NCBI RefSeq assembly: GCF_902167145.1
Contig: NC_050101.1
Span: 119,007,789-119,071,788 of the forward strand
Source: Zea mays
Lineage: Eukaryota > Streptophyta > Magnoliopsida > Poales > Poaceae
Length of the DNA stretch: 64,000 nucleotides
Reading direction: 5' to 3'
Shown: piece by piece, positions 20,503 to 31,096 of the stretch
Position numbering within the stretch: position 1 is the first letter of the stretch
Layout: every line of letters begins with the position of its first letter
The notes under the pieces: generated by a model
Told to the model about the DNA's origin: nothing
Database searches by the model: none
Seen by the model: the letters and a program-made list of their open reading frames with translations, nothing else
Position numbers and translations under genes: made by a program

Positions 20503-23415
20503 ATGGCCAGAGTCCGCTCTACCGCCAGGGTTGAGCGCGAGGGGGAGGAAACTGAAGCTTCGGAGACTCTCCCCATCTCCGAAGCCATGCAACGATCGGG
20601 TCTAGTGACTTCGGAAAAGATCCCTCATGATGATGCAGAACAAGCAGAACAAGCAATCGCTGAAGCAGAGGAAGAAGATATTGAGGAAACTGATTCCGAA
20701 GATGATTATCGCATTGCCATGCCAAGCAAGCCGAGCCACTTGGACTTCGGAAAATCTACTGTTTCGAAGGCTGATCTGTCCAAGATGGTAAAATCAGGCT
20801 TTTTCACTGAAAATCAGAAGAAGCTTTTGCGCTTCGGGGGAGAAGAGACTACCCCAAAACCGGAGAAAGATGAAATTGTTATTTTCAAGAGCTTTTTAAA
20901 GGCTGGATTAAGATTCCCCCTTCATGGGATCATTGGAGAGGTGCTGAAGAGGTTCGGTATCTATTTTCATCAGCTGACCCCTAACGCTATCGTTAGGCTT
21001 ATTGTTTATATCTGGGCACTCCGAAGCCAAGCAGTGGAACCATTTGCGGACAGCTTCTGCCGGGTTCACGAGCTGCATTATCAAACAAAGGCTAGAAAAG
21101 ATGGATTGCACGATAATTTTGGTTGCTATAACTTTGCCTATCGGAAAACTACAAAGTTCCCTGTAATTAGCTACCGAAGCAAGTGGGCAACAGGCTGGAA
21201 ATCAGAGTGGTTCTATGTCAAGGTTGATGACGACAAGGAAAAGCTTGTACAAAGCCCGCTGGAATTAATCTTCGGAGAAACCCGACCTCGCTGCAACATG
21301 ACACCCGAAGGTCCAACACAACAAGCAATGAGTGAATTCAGAATTATTGCAGAGCATATCAGCACAAGGGACCTGGTTCAAGAGTTTTTAGCATTCAAAG
21401 TTTTTCCCAGTTTGAAAGAATGGGAAATGCCGAAGCTACAGGGGGAAAAGAAAGAAGGTGAACTCGTACGTTTACCTTACTATTTCAAGTTTAAAAAGTT
21501 CTTTAAAGCACCTTGCCAAGAGTGGCTAGATACGATTGAAGCAATGTGCAATGAAATACTTGGCAATTACTCTAAAAAAGAAGATCAATTGATGACTGCG
21601 GCCTTCGGCACCCGTCCGAAGCGAAGGCTAAACCGAGTGTTGGACGCTCTGGAGTTTGAATACCCAGACTATGAAAATTTAAACAAAAATGTCGGAGGCC
21701 AAAAAAGGAAGAGGATGACCGAAGCTTCAAACAAAGATGAAGAAGAGACACCGAAGAAGAAGATTCCAAAGAAGAAGAAAGCATCTTCTCCGAAACAAAA
21801 AATATCTGATGAAGAAAAATCCCCCGCATCACCCTCTACCACTGATGTAGAGGCCATTCTGCAGGTAATGACTGAATCCATGCCTGCGAAGCTAAGTCCA
21901 CTAGGGCCTCGACTGACAAAATTTTTTCCGAAGGAAAAGGAGCCCGAAAGAATGAAGAAAACAACTAAAGTAAAAAGACAGAGGATGATCGGTGTGACAG
22001 AAGTTATCGACAAGACACCGCCAAGAGCTTCAGCTCGAAAAATACCAGCGGCTGCGGAAGAGACAAATATTGAAATTGCACCTTCGGAGGTCACAGCCGC
22101 CGAAGCTGCCTCAGTTGAAGATCTGAACCTAGAGAGCACATTTGAACATATTGACCAAATACTGCTAGACATGACTACAGAAGAAGTTACCACCACCGCC
22201 GAAGAGGCCACGACCGTAGCGTCGGTGAAAGGGAAAGAAATTGCTGATGAAGCTTCGGAGAACGAAACTTTCATGTTCCGGAATTTAATCGGAGAACAAT
22301 TATCAAAAGCGGAAATAAAAGAGCTTAAAGAATACGCCAAATCCTGCGGATACAAGCCTAGAGCGCTCCTCTTCGGAGGCGTTGATGATGAAAAATTGGG
22401 CTGTATCCGAGATCAAACTGGAGCCAAAATTATTAGTACTCTGTCCAAGAATATCGGATTTCCGAAGCTAGAAACGGACATCAGCCGCTACCGACGACAA
22501 CATGTCGTTGGCAGCTTATTTTATTCCAACTTCAAGGTGAACTGCTTTTCCCTTAACCTTTATTGTTTCTAAGAACGAAAACATGTCTGACGAAGGTTGT
22601 TTTCGTGCAGAGTATGCTTCTGAGCAAAGCCTTGCAGATGCAACAAGATTTTGAAGATAAAAAGCACGAAGTCATGATTGAAAATTTGGAAAGCAAAATA
22701 AAGGAACAATCAGATGCCTTCGAGAAAAAGAACTTTGAGCTCCAGGCAACCAAAGGACTATTGGCGGAAGCTGAAGCAAAAATAACAGAACTGAACACGA
22801 AGCTTCTCCGCCAGTCTGAGCAGTTCGAACAAGAAAAACAAGATCTTAATGCAAAACTTAAAGCCGAAGCTCAAAAGAATTCAGATTTGAAAAAACTACT
22901 GGCAAGTCTTCAAGAAAACTGCTTGGAATTCAGCCACAGATGCATTCATCGGTTAAAAAAGATTTTTTACTCAGTTGGAGCCAGCAGTGGAAAATTTACC
23001 CCCTCAGCTCAAGATCTACCAAAAACCTTCGAACATATTGAGGGGGAGATTGACGAGCTCGACGAAGTCATAGCTGGGCATGGTGACTTCTGTGCCTGGG
23101 TGGCTTCTCGAGGCACTGCTGCGGCTTTCCTGAAGGCTGGCTGCGAGCATGGAAGGATTGTGAATAGGCCAAATTTCACTTTGTCGCCATCAATCCTGGA
23201 CGACATTCCTGATCTTGCCCGAAGTATCTCGAATAGATTTATAAAAATGATATGGACAAAAGGTGGGCGAGAAAAGGCAGGAGACGAAGCTCGTAGCCAC
23301 CTTGAACCAGTAAGAAACCATACCTTGTGCTTACCTTTTCTTGTAAGCTCGATTTTGACTTACAACGATCTTATTCATGTAGGATGACGAAGCTGAAGTC
23401 GAAGGTCAAAAATGA
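20503..23415 (+). CDS. antisense accessory gene of the Grande-like element, three exons
   Basis: Predicted exons are 20503-22536, 22611-23309 and 23383-23415. The introns (74 and 73 bp) are GT-AG and phase 0, and the product would be 921 aa. The first open frame alone runs on only into intron 1, and the second frame begins inside it, which supports splicing. Residues 1-75 are acidic. Residues about 90-300 (SGFFTENQKKLLRFGG, FPLHGIIGEVLKRFGIYFHQ, WKSEWFYVKVDD) resemble the plant family called putative gypsy type transposon (transposase_28); the domain name is from memory. Residues about 400-520 are lysine-rich, possibly a nuclear signal. Exon 2 is mostly coiled coil (about 680-790). The gene lies opposite to pol and has its own TATA box. 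Grande gene 23 is reported to encode a nuclear protein; whether this is its orthologue is inference. The last exon is least certain, since another frame stays open to TAA at 23465-23467. Confidence 0.75.
22537..22610 (+). other. intron 1 of the antisense gene
   Basis: The donor is AAG/GTGAAC and the acceptor TTTTCGTGCAG/AG. It is 74 bp, T-rich and phase 0. Unspliced reading would end at 22572. Confidence 0.7.
23310..23382 (+). other. intron 2 of the antisense gene
   Basis: The donor is CCA/GTAAGA and the acceptor TTATTCATGTAG/GA. It is 73 bp, T-rich and phase 0. Confidence 0.65.
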
Positions 23416-23920
23416 TGCCGAAGCCGCCGAAGCCGAAGCTCCTTGGGGATTAGATAGTAGACTGTAAACAATGCTTGAGAAACTTTTGAGAGCTTTTGTA
23501 AACGTAACTTTTGTAAATGTAAACAATGCCGAAGGTCTTTAATGAATTCTGTTCATACCTTATTATATATCCTTACCCTCCCATTGCTGTATAGGAAATG
23601 CTTTGATGTGGACGAAATTTTTCTTTTTTGAGCCGTCGGCGAAAAAACACCTTCCCTTCTTTTCGTACGCAGCGAAGCATAGAGAACAACATTTTCCCTT
23701 TTTTCCGAAGCTCTCTTTTTTGTGCACGAAGCTCTTTCTTCCCCTTCTTTTTCCTCTTTTTGCTGAAGCAACCATTTATGCCATGAAGATGACTATCCTA
23801 CTTATGCCTAGATGAATGTTTATGAATGCAAATGTTATGATGTAATGTGATGTGCAAATGCATGGCCAAACACGTATCCGAAGTCATATTCATAACCATT
23901 TTAAGAACAATCACACCTCA
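23416..23920. other. spacer between antisense gene and tandem repeats
   Basis: AT-rich 3' flanking sequence, presumably the 3' untranslated region and terminator of the antisense gene. No ORF is supported. Confidence 0.5.
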
Positions 23921-24211
23921 GCTCTGCATTCCCTTAGGAACGACTTTGGAGCTTCTTCGCCTTTACTTTTGGCGGAATCAGCGTTGACTTTTCGCTGTAA
24001 GCTCTGCATTCCCTTAGGAACGACTTTGGAGCTTCTTCGCCTTTACTTTTGGCGGAATCAGCGTTGACTTTTCGCTGTAAGCTCTGCATTCCCTTAGGAA
24101 CGACTTTGGAGCTTCTTCGCCTTTACTTTTGGCGGAATCAGCGTTGACTTTTCGCTGTAAGCTCTGCATTCCCTTAGGAACGACTTTGGAGCTTCTTCGC
24201 CTTTACTTTTT
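23921..24211. repeat. 80-bp tandem repeat, about 3.6 copies
   Basis: Units start GCTCTGCATTCCCTTAGG at 23921, 24001, 24081 and 24161, each 80 bp. The first three look identical and the fourth is cut at about 24211. They lie between the 3' end of the antisense gene and the 3' end of pol. Confidence 0.95.
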
Positions 24212-24393
24212 GGCACTCGATGGTGCGTTCTCAGCTTTTACATTTACATTCTTTGGGGGATTTTGCTCTTATAGAACTAAAAAAGAAAATTACACGTGGT
24301 GGCCCCATTAAAAACCTTTCTCCCCCTTCGGAAAGGAAAAGGGTGCCATGAAAGAAAAAATAAAAAATAAAAAATATGAAAAATTACATCGAA

Positions 24394-27300
24394 TTATACA
24401 TAATATCGCCGAAGCTCATCCGCATTCCAAGATCTGGGAATGTCGTTGCCGTCCATATCCTTCAATCTGTATGAACCGGGTCTTGACGAAGATGCTACTA
24501 AGAAAGGTCCATCCCATTTCAATTGTAACTTGCCCACTGTTTCTGGATTGGCCACTCTCCGAAGCACCAAGTGTCCTGCTCAATATTCTTTAGTCGAACC
24601 TTTCTATCTCACCATTTAATTGTTTCGGCTTGATATTTGTTGATGTTTTCCACGGCTTGCAACCTGATCCCTTCTAAAGCATCTTTTTCCACAGAATAAT
24701 CAGCTTCGGAACCTGATGCTGCCGAAGCTATTACCCTTATTGATCCGGTTTTAGCTTCTTCTGGAGTTATTGCTTCGTCACCAAATAATAACTTGAATGG
24801 GGTAAAGCCGGTAGACCTTGATGTTGTTGTATTATGGCTCCACACCACTTTGGTTAACTGATCTGGCCACTTTCCCCTTGGTTGATTGAAAATTGACTTC
24901 ATTATTCCTGTCATTATAATACCATTGGCTCTTTCAACAAGTCCATTTGACTCCGGATGTCTGACTGATGCAAAATGGATCTTCGTACCAATTTGATCAC
25001 ATAAATCCCTAAAAGCTTCGGAGTCAAACTGTGTTCCATTATCCACAGTGATAGCCTTTGGTACCCCGAAACGACAAACAATATTCTGCCAGAAAAACTT
25101 TTGGACGGTGGCCGAAGTTATTGTAGCTAAAGGCTTTGCCTCAATCCACTTAGAAAAATATTCCACCGCCACTACAACGTATCTTAGGTTCCCTTGGGCC
25201 GGTGGTAACGGACCTAACAAGTCAAGGCCCCACCTTTGCAATGGCCAAATGGGTTGTATGAGTTGTGTTAAGGACGAAGGTTGTTTTTGATCTCGTGCAC
25301 ATTTCTGACAACCTTCACACTTTTGAACTAACTCCGCTGCATCCGAAGCCGCCTTCGGCCAATAAAATCCTTGGCGGAAAATTTTTCCAAGCAATGGCCT
25401 GGATCCAATGTGAGATCCGCAGAGGCCTGCATGTATTTCTTTCATCAACTCAATACCTTCGGTTCTGGATAAACATTTGAGTAGCGGAGCACAAACTCCA
25501 TGCATGTACAATTCTCCTTCTATCATGACATATGGACGAGCCCTTGCCTCTATCCTCCTGTTATAAGCTTCGTCATCTGAAAGGAATTTTCCCTGAAGAT
25601 AGGAGATGATCTCAGTTCTCCAATCCTCGCTATAAACAGGAGATATGTTGAGGACTGCTCTTTCAAGAAGTTCTACCGAAGGAGCTTTTATTGTTTCAAA
25701 GAATACATCCGAAGGTAAGGGCAGCCCCTGTGCTGCTGACTTAGCTAGCAAATCAGCATGTTCATTTTGTCCTCTAGGGATATTTTTGACAGAAAACCCT
25801 TCGAAGGAAGCTTCAACTCTTCGAACCATATCCAGATATTTTTCAAGCTTCGGATCCTTAGCCTTGCAACTCTTGTCAACATGACCCGAAACAATCTGGG
25901 AATCAGTTTTAAGTATGGCCCTTCTTATTCCCATTGCTTTTAACTTCCGAAGACCTAAAAGCAAGGCTTCGTACTCGGCAATGTTATTTGTGCAACTAAA
26001 GTCAAGCTTTGCCGCATAACAAGTTTTAACCTTGGAAGGTGAAACCAACACAGCAGCCGCTCCTGCTCCGAAGGTTCCCCAAGATCCATCGCAAAACACT
26101 GTCCATGCTTCGGCATCTTTATTTGTTTCTTCCTCCTGAGCCCCTGGCGTCCAGTCAGCAATGAAATCTGCTAATGCCTGAGACTGAATCGAAGATCTAT
26201 GAACATATTCAATACAGAATTCGTTGAGTTCTGCAGCCCATTTTCCAATCCTTCCAGTAGCTTCTCGGTTCCTCATGATATCCTTCAGAGGTTGTGAAGA
26301 AGGAACAATTATGTTGTAAGCTTGGAAATAGTGCCGAAGCTTCCTGGAAGCCATCAAGACAGCATACAGTACCTTCTCCAACTCTGTATAATTTTTCTTT
26401 GATAAACTAAGAACCTCGGAAACAAAATATATCGGGGCCTGCCTCTTGTCTTGACCATCGATCTTTTCCTGGACAAGTGCTGCACTTACCGCTGAGTGCG
26501 AAGCTGCCACATATAATAATAAAGGAGCCCCTGGCATTGGTGGAGTCAATGTTGTTAGGTCTATCAAATACTGTTTCAGTTCTTCGAAAGCCTTCTGCTG
26601 GATTGGTCCCCATTGAAAGACTTCGGCTGACTTCAGCACTTCGAAGAATGGTAAGTTTCTCTCTGCTGATCTAGATATGAATCTATTGAGAGATGCCAAT
26701 CTCCCTGTCAATCTTTGAGCCCCCTTCTTTGTAGTTGGTGGCTCCATCCGAAGTATAGCCTCAATTTTACTTGGATTAGCTTCAATTCCCTTTGTTGAAA
26801 CCAAGCATCCAAGAAATTTCCCCTTCTTCACTCCGAAGACACATTTTTCTGGATTTAACTTTAAGCCAGCTTGCCTGAAACTGGCGAAGGTCTCCTGCAG
26901 ATCAGCAATATGATTTTCCTGCTTCGTGCTTTTTACAATGATGTCATCAACATAAGTTAGCACATTTCTGCCTATTTGAGATTGGAGAACCTTCGCAGTC
27001 ATTCGGCTGAAACTTCCTCCAGCGTTTTTGAGCCCTTCAGGCATCCGAAGATAGCAATATGTGCCACTTGGAGTTATGAAGCTAGTCTTCGGCTCATCTT
27101 CCTTCTTCATCCAAATTTGGTGATAGCCTGAATAACAGTCTAACAGACTCATGAGCTCTGAAGAAGCTGCTGCATCAACTAAAGAGTCTATCCTTGGTAA
27201 TGGGAATTCATCCTTCGGACAAGCCTTGTTAAGATCTGTAAAATCGATGCACATTCGCCACTTGCCATTGGCCTTTTTTACCATAACAGTGTTAGCTAGC

Positions 27301-28409
27301 CATTCTGGGTACTTCACTTCTCTGATAACTCCTGCACTGAGGAGTCTTTTGACTTCGTTGCGAGCACCTTCAGCTTTATCATCTGACATTTTCCGAAGCC
27401 TTTGCTTTCTGGGTCTAAAGGATGGATCGACATTGAGCGAGTGCTCAATAACATCTCTATTAACTCCACAGAGATCATTGGCTGACCATGCAAAAACATC
27501 TTTGTTGTTGAACAAGAACCTTAGCAAGGTTTTCTCTTGTGCTTCGGATAACTGAGAGCCCAACAGCACCTTCTGTTCTGCTACATCCTCACATAAGAGC
27601 ATGGGCTTCGGCTGATCTGCTGAAGCTGCTTTCTCCCTTCTGAATTTGTATTGTTCGCAAGCTTCAGCTCCATCTATGTTATGGATTGCTTTTGAATCAG
27701 TCCAGTTTCCTTCGGCCCTTCTGGCAGCTTCCTGGCTTCCATGAATAGCGATGGGTCCCTGATCCGAAGGTATCTTCATGCAAAGATAAGCGGGGTGAAG
27801 GATTGCTTCGAAGGCATTGAGGGTACCACGACCAATAATTGCATTATAAGGGTATTCCATGTCAACAATGTCAAACACAATTTGCTCAGTTCTAGTGTTA
27901 TTGATGAATCCGAAGGTCACTGACATGGTGATCTTTCCCAGTGCTACAATCTGTCTCCCTCCGAAGCCACAAAGAGGATGTGTAGCATCATGAATCTTAT
28001 CTTCTGGCTCTTGCATTTGCCTGAAGGCTTTAGCAAATATTATGTCAGCTGCACTGCCTGTGTCAACCAAGACATTGTGAACCAGAAATCCTTTGATAAC
28101 ACAAGAGATAACCATGGCATCGTTGTGTGGGTAATCTTTGAGCTGAAGGTCCTCTTGGGAGAAGGTAATAGGAATGTGAGACCATCTTGACTTGATGAAG
28201 GGTCCTTGCACCCCAACATGCTGTACCCTTCTCTGTGCGTCTTTTTTCTGCTTCTTATTGGATGGCTCTGAGGACGAACCGCCTGTAATCGGGAGCACCA
28301 GCTTCGGGTCCGAAGTAGCCCCAGCTCGATCATTGAACGAAGCCATCAGCTCAAAAAGTGGAAGTGAGTTCACCGGAGGTGGGCGCCAATGTTGGGGACT
28401 TGTTCTCAA
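24394..28409 (-). pseudogene. Grande-like pol: protease, RT, RNase H, integrase
   Basis: An open frame of 1266 codons from 28409 to 24609. Order: aspartic protease VLVDTGSAADII (residues about 113-124), RT with LTYVDDIIVKS near residue 486, RNase H with FCDGSWGTFGAG near 773, and the integrase zinc finger (GSRPLLGKIFRQGFYWP, CEGCQKCARD) near 1000-1035. The integrase core follows with GLDLLGPLP, TVDNGTQF and HPESNGLVERANG near 1061-1153. RT before integrase makes it Ty3/gypsy. The stop TGA at 24609-24611 sits where the family has an arginine codon. The tail then continues, with a one-base shift near 24577, to NADELRRYYV and a stop at 24394-24396. The integrase C-terminus is therefore lost. The frame begins inside the leader and lacks the gag core and zinc knuckle. 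Confidence 0.85.
28378..28389 (-). other. primer binding site, Grande-like element
   Basis: The minus strand reads TTGGCGCCCACC directly next to the 5' LTR. Confidence 0.85.
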
Positions 28410-28975
28410 ATGCTATGAATTAAGAACAAGGCAACATGAAATGTTAAATGTTAACATCCTTCGTCCATGAAACATTATTCTCTTGAGAATAATGTTTTCG
28501 AACGAAGGCTGACAAGAGCATAGTTACGAAGCTTAAACCTTCGTAATAAAATTTCAGCGGAAATTATAAGATAACATAAAATAAAAGGTATGAGAAGGAC
28601 AAATAAAACATGTACAAATCACATTATAATTACTTAATATATTGAATTATTGGATACAGAAATACCTTTGCCTTGGCAAAAGGTTGAATTCCGACAGATG
28701 CGATTGCAAAATACCAGAATGTGTGAACAGCAACGGAATACTGTTCACTATTTATAGGCACAGGACGCAGCCTGTGAGGAATTACAAGTATGCCCCTTAT
28801 AAAAGCTTACAACATTGACTCAGACCTTCATGGACTAAAAAGTCATTCTATCTTTAAGTCGGTTTATACTGTCGAAGCTTCATGGAAAGGAACCTTCGGC
28901 CATCTCATGCAAACAGCTTCAGCCGAAAGCCGCTTCTCCCTTGAAGACCTTCGGCGACGAAGCATAGACCCAACA
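28390..28975 (-). repeat. Grande-like 5' LTR
   Basis: 586 bp, with no difference from 19484-20069 found on reading both copies side by side. GCACC follows at 28976-28980. Confidence 0.95.
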
Positions 28976-28980
28976 GCACC

Positions 28981-29064
28981 AGTGTCCAAACTTCATTTCT
29001 CTTGAAATTATTGAGCTCCTCCTGCATGGCCAACACCCAGTCCGGATCTAGCAAGACCTCTTCT
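28981..29064 (-). pseudogene. Sirevirus B pol, 84-bp piece between two insertions
   Basis: The piece matches 32531-32615 of the C copy (LNNF-type sequence before the RT domain). It is bounded by the Grande-like TSD on the left and the Sirevirus C TSD, CTTCT at 29060-29064, on the right. Confidence 0.9.
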
Positions 29065-30306
29065 TGAGAGCACCTAGAGGGGGGGTGAATAGGTGATCCT
29101 GTAAAACTTAAAACTTAACACCACAAACTTGATTAAGAGTTAGAACAATGAAATCAAGTGAGTAGAGAGGAGAGCTCTTGTGAAGCACAATAGTCACAAT
29201 AAGCACAAGAGACACGAGGATTTATCCCGTGGATCGGCCAAGTACAAAACTTGCCTACTCCATGTTGTGGCGTCCCAACGGACGAGAGTTGCACTCAACT
29301 CCTCTCAAGTGATCCAATGATCAACTTGAATACCACGGTGTTCTTATTTACTTTACTCTTTCCCGTTTGCGAGGAATCTCCACAACTTGGAGTCTCTCGC
29401 CCTTACAATAAGATTCACAATAAAGCACTAGAGTAAGGGAGGGAAGCAACACACTCAAATCCACAGCAAATACGCAAACACAAGACCAAGACTTGAGCTC
29501 AAGACAATATCTCGAGGTTCTCACTAGAACGGAGCTCAAATCACTAAGAATGTCGAACAAGTGCGCAAGAATGAAGTGTGAGTGATCAACAATGCTCAAG
29601 GAATGCTTGGTGTTCTCCTCCATGCGCCTAGGGGTCCCTTTTATAGCCCTAAGACAGCTAGGAGCCGTTGAGATCATTCCAGGAAGGCAATTCTTGCTTT
29701 CTGTCGCCTGGCGCACCGGACAGTCCGGTGCACCACCGGACACTGTCCGGTGCGGATTTCTTTCCTTCTTTGGCAAAGCCGACCGTTGGCGCTTTGGAGC
29801 CGTTGGTGCACCGGACACTGTCCGGTGCACACCGGACAGTCCGGTGCCCCTTCTGACCGTTGGCTCTTGCCACGCGTCGCGCGCGGATTATGCGGCCGAC
29901 CGTTGGCCCGGCCGACTGTTGGCTCACCGGACATTCCGGTGCACCACCGGACAGTCCGGTGAATTATAGCCGTACGCCGTTAATTGCTTCCCGAGAGCAG
30001 CCAGTTGACAGACGCTGGCCTGGCGCACCGGACACTGTCCGGTGCACCACCGGACAGTCCGGTGCACCCAGACCGAGCTGTCTTTGGCTGAACAAAGCCA
30101 TCTCTTTTCCAACTTGATTTCTCCTGCTTATAGCACTTAGACACAATACATTAGTCTCCAAAACAATGTACTAAGTCTTAGAAACATACCTTTTTACTTG
30201 ATTTGCACTTTATCCATGACTTTGCATAGATTAACATGAGTCCACTTGTGTTGGCACTCAATCACCAAAATACTTAGAAATGGCCCAAGGGCACATTTCC
30301 CTTTCA
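29065..30306 (-). repeat. Sirevirus C 3' LTR
   Basis: 1242 bp, starting TGAGAGCACCTAGAGG and ending CATTTCCCTTTCA on the plus strand. The palindrome cluster is at 29709-30065. Confidence 0.95.
29709..30065. repeat. palindrome cluster in the Sirevirus C 3' LTR
   Basis: Copies of CACCGGAC...GTCCGGTG with one- or three-base centres. It has two more units than the other LTR of the same element. Confidence 0.85.
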
Positions 30307-31096
30307 ATCTCCCCCTTTTTGGTGATTTATGCCAACACAACAAAAAGCAACTAAAAGAAGTGCAATATCAATGCAAATGAAAACACAAATTTGTTTTGAT
30401 TCAAATTTGGCATATTTGGATCGTTCTTTGCCACCACTTGGTTTGTTTTTACAAATCAAACTCAATTTCCTATCTCTAAGTCAAACACACTCGTTGAGGC
30501 ATACAGAGAGTTGTCCAAAGACAAATTGATTCAAAGATTTCAAAAACTCCCCCTATTTCCCATAATCAAATATTCTCCCCACAAGGGACCAACTTTTGAC
30601 AATAAGAGACAAACAAAAGTATTTGACAAACAAAAACTCTGACTCTACTTTTTCAAAATTCTCAAGTGGTAGCTGATCCATTTCTTGCTTTGGTCTTATT
30701 TTCTCCCCCTTTGGCATCAAGCACCAAAACGGGATCAATTTTGGCCCTTTAACCCCATTGCCTCACCAAAGTCTTCAACTAAGAGTAACAAAGGCAATAA
30801 GAGTACAAAGATGAACTTGGAGTCAGTTACTCTTTCATCGGAGTGCAGTGGAAGTCTTGTATGGTCCAAGTCCACCTTTTCCCTTTCAAACCTCCTTTGA
30901 GACTAAATTAAGCAAACTCAAGCACACAGTTAGTCTCAAAGGGTCAAGTTGTAGCACATCTCCCCCTAAATATGTGCATCACTTGCAAATGGACTTGTGA
31001 GGTCCGGGGAGTGCTTGTACAACTTGAGCACCATAAATAAACAACAAAATGCATAAAGGAACATGATCAAGGCATAAACCACATGTATGCTATAAA
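30307..31096 (-). mobile_element. Sirevirus C polypurine tract and noncoding tail
   Basis: The polypurine tract is at 30307-30320. Further purine-rich blocks on the element strand lie near 30548, 30574 and 30703. No ORF is supported. Confidence 0.8.

Larger units (their letters stand above)
19484..28975 (-). mobile_element. Grande-like Ty3/gypsy element, gag-less, with antisense gene
   Basis: 9492 bp with two 586-bp LTRs that look identical by eye and a GCACC target duplication at 19479-19483 and 28976-28980. Pol is on the minus strand next to a TGGCGCC primer site. A spliced gene lies on the plus strand in the long 3' internal region. This antisense accessory gene, the LTR size and the LTR start recall the maize Grande family (gene 23), a call made from memory. 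Full Grande elements are longer, about 13-14 kb. The missing part here is most of gag. Confidence 0.85.

Noticed and set aside
21669..22355. Minus-strand 228-codon frame opposite the antisense gene
   Set aside because: It is Ser/Val/Phe-rich, as expected from reading Glu/Lys/Ala-rich coding DNA backwards, and has no domain.
20503..23415. The antisense gene as a captured host gene
   Set aside because: Its similarity is to a family named after gypsy-type elements, and its position matches the known Grande layout, so an element-borne gene is the simpler reading. Capture long ago cannot be excluded.
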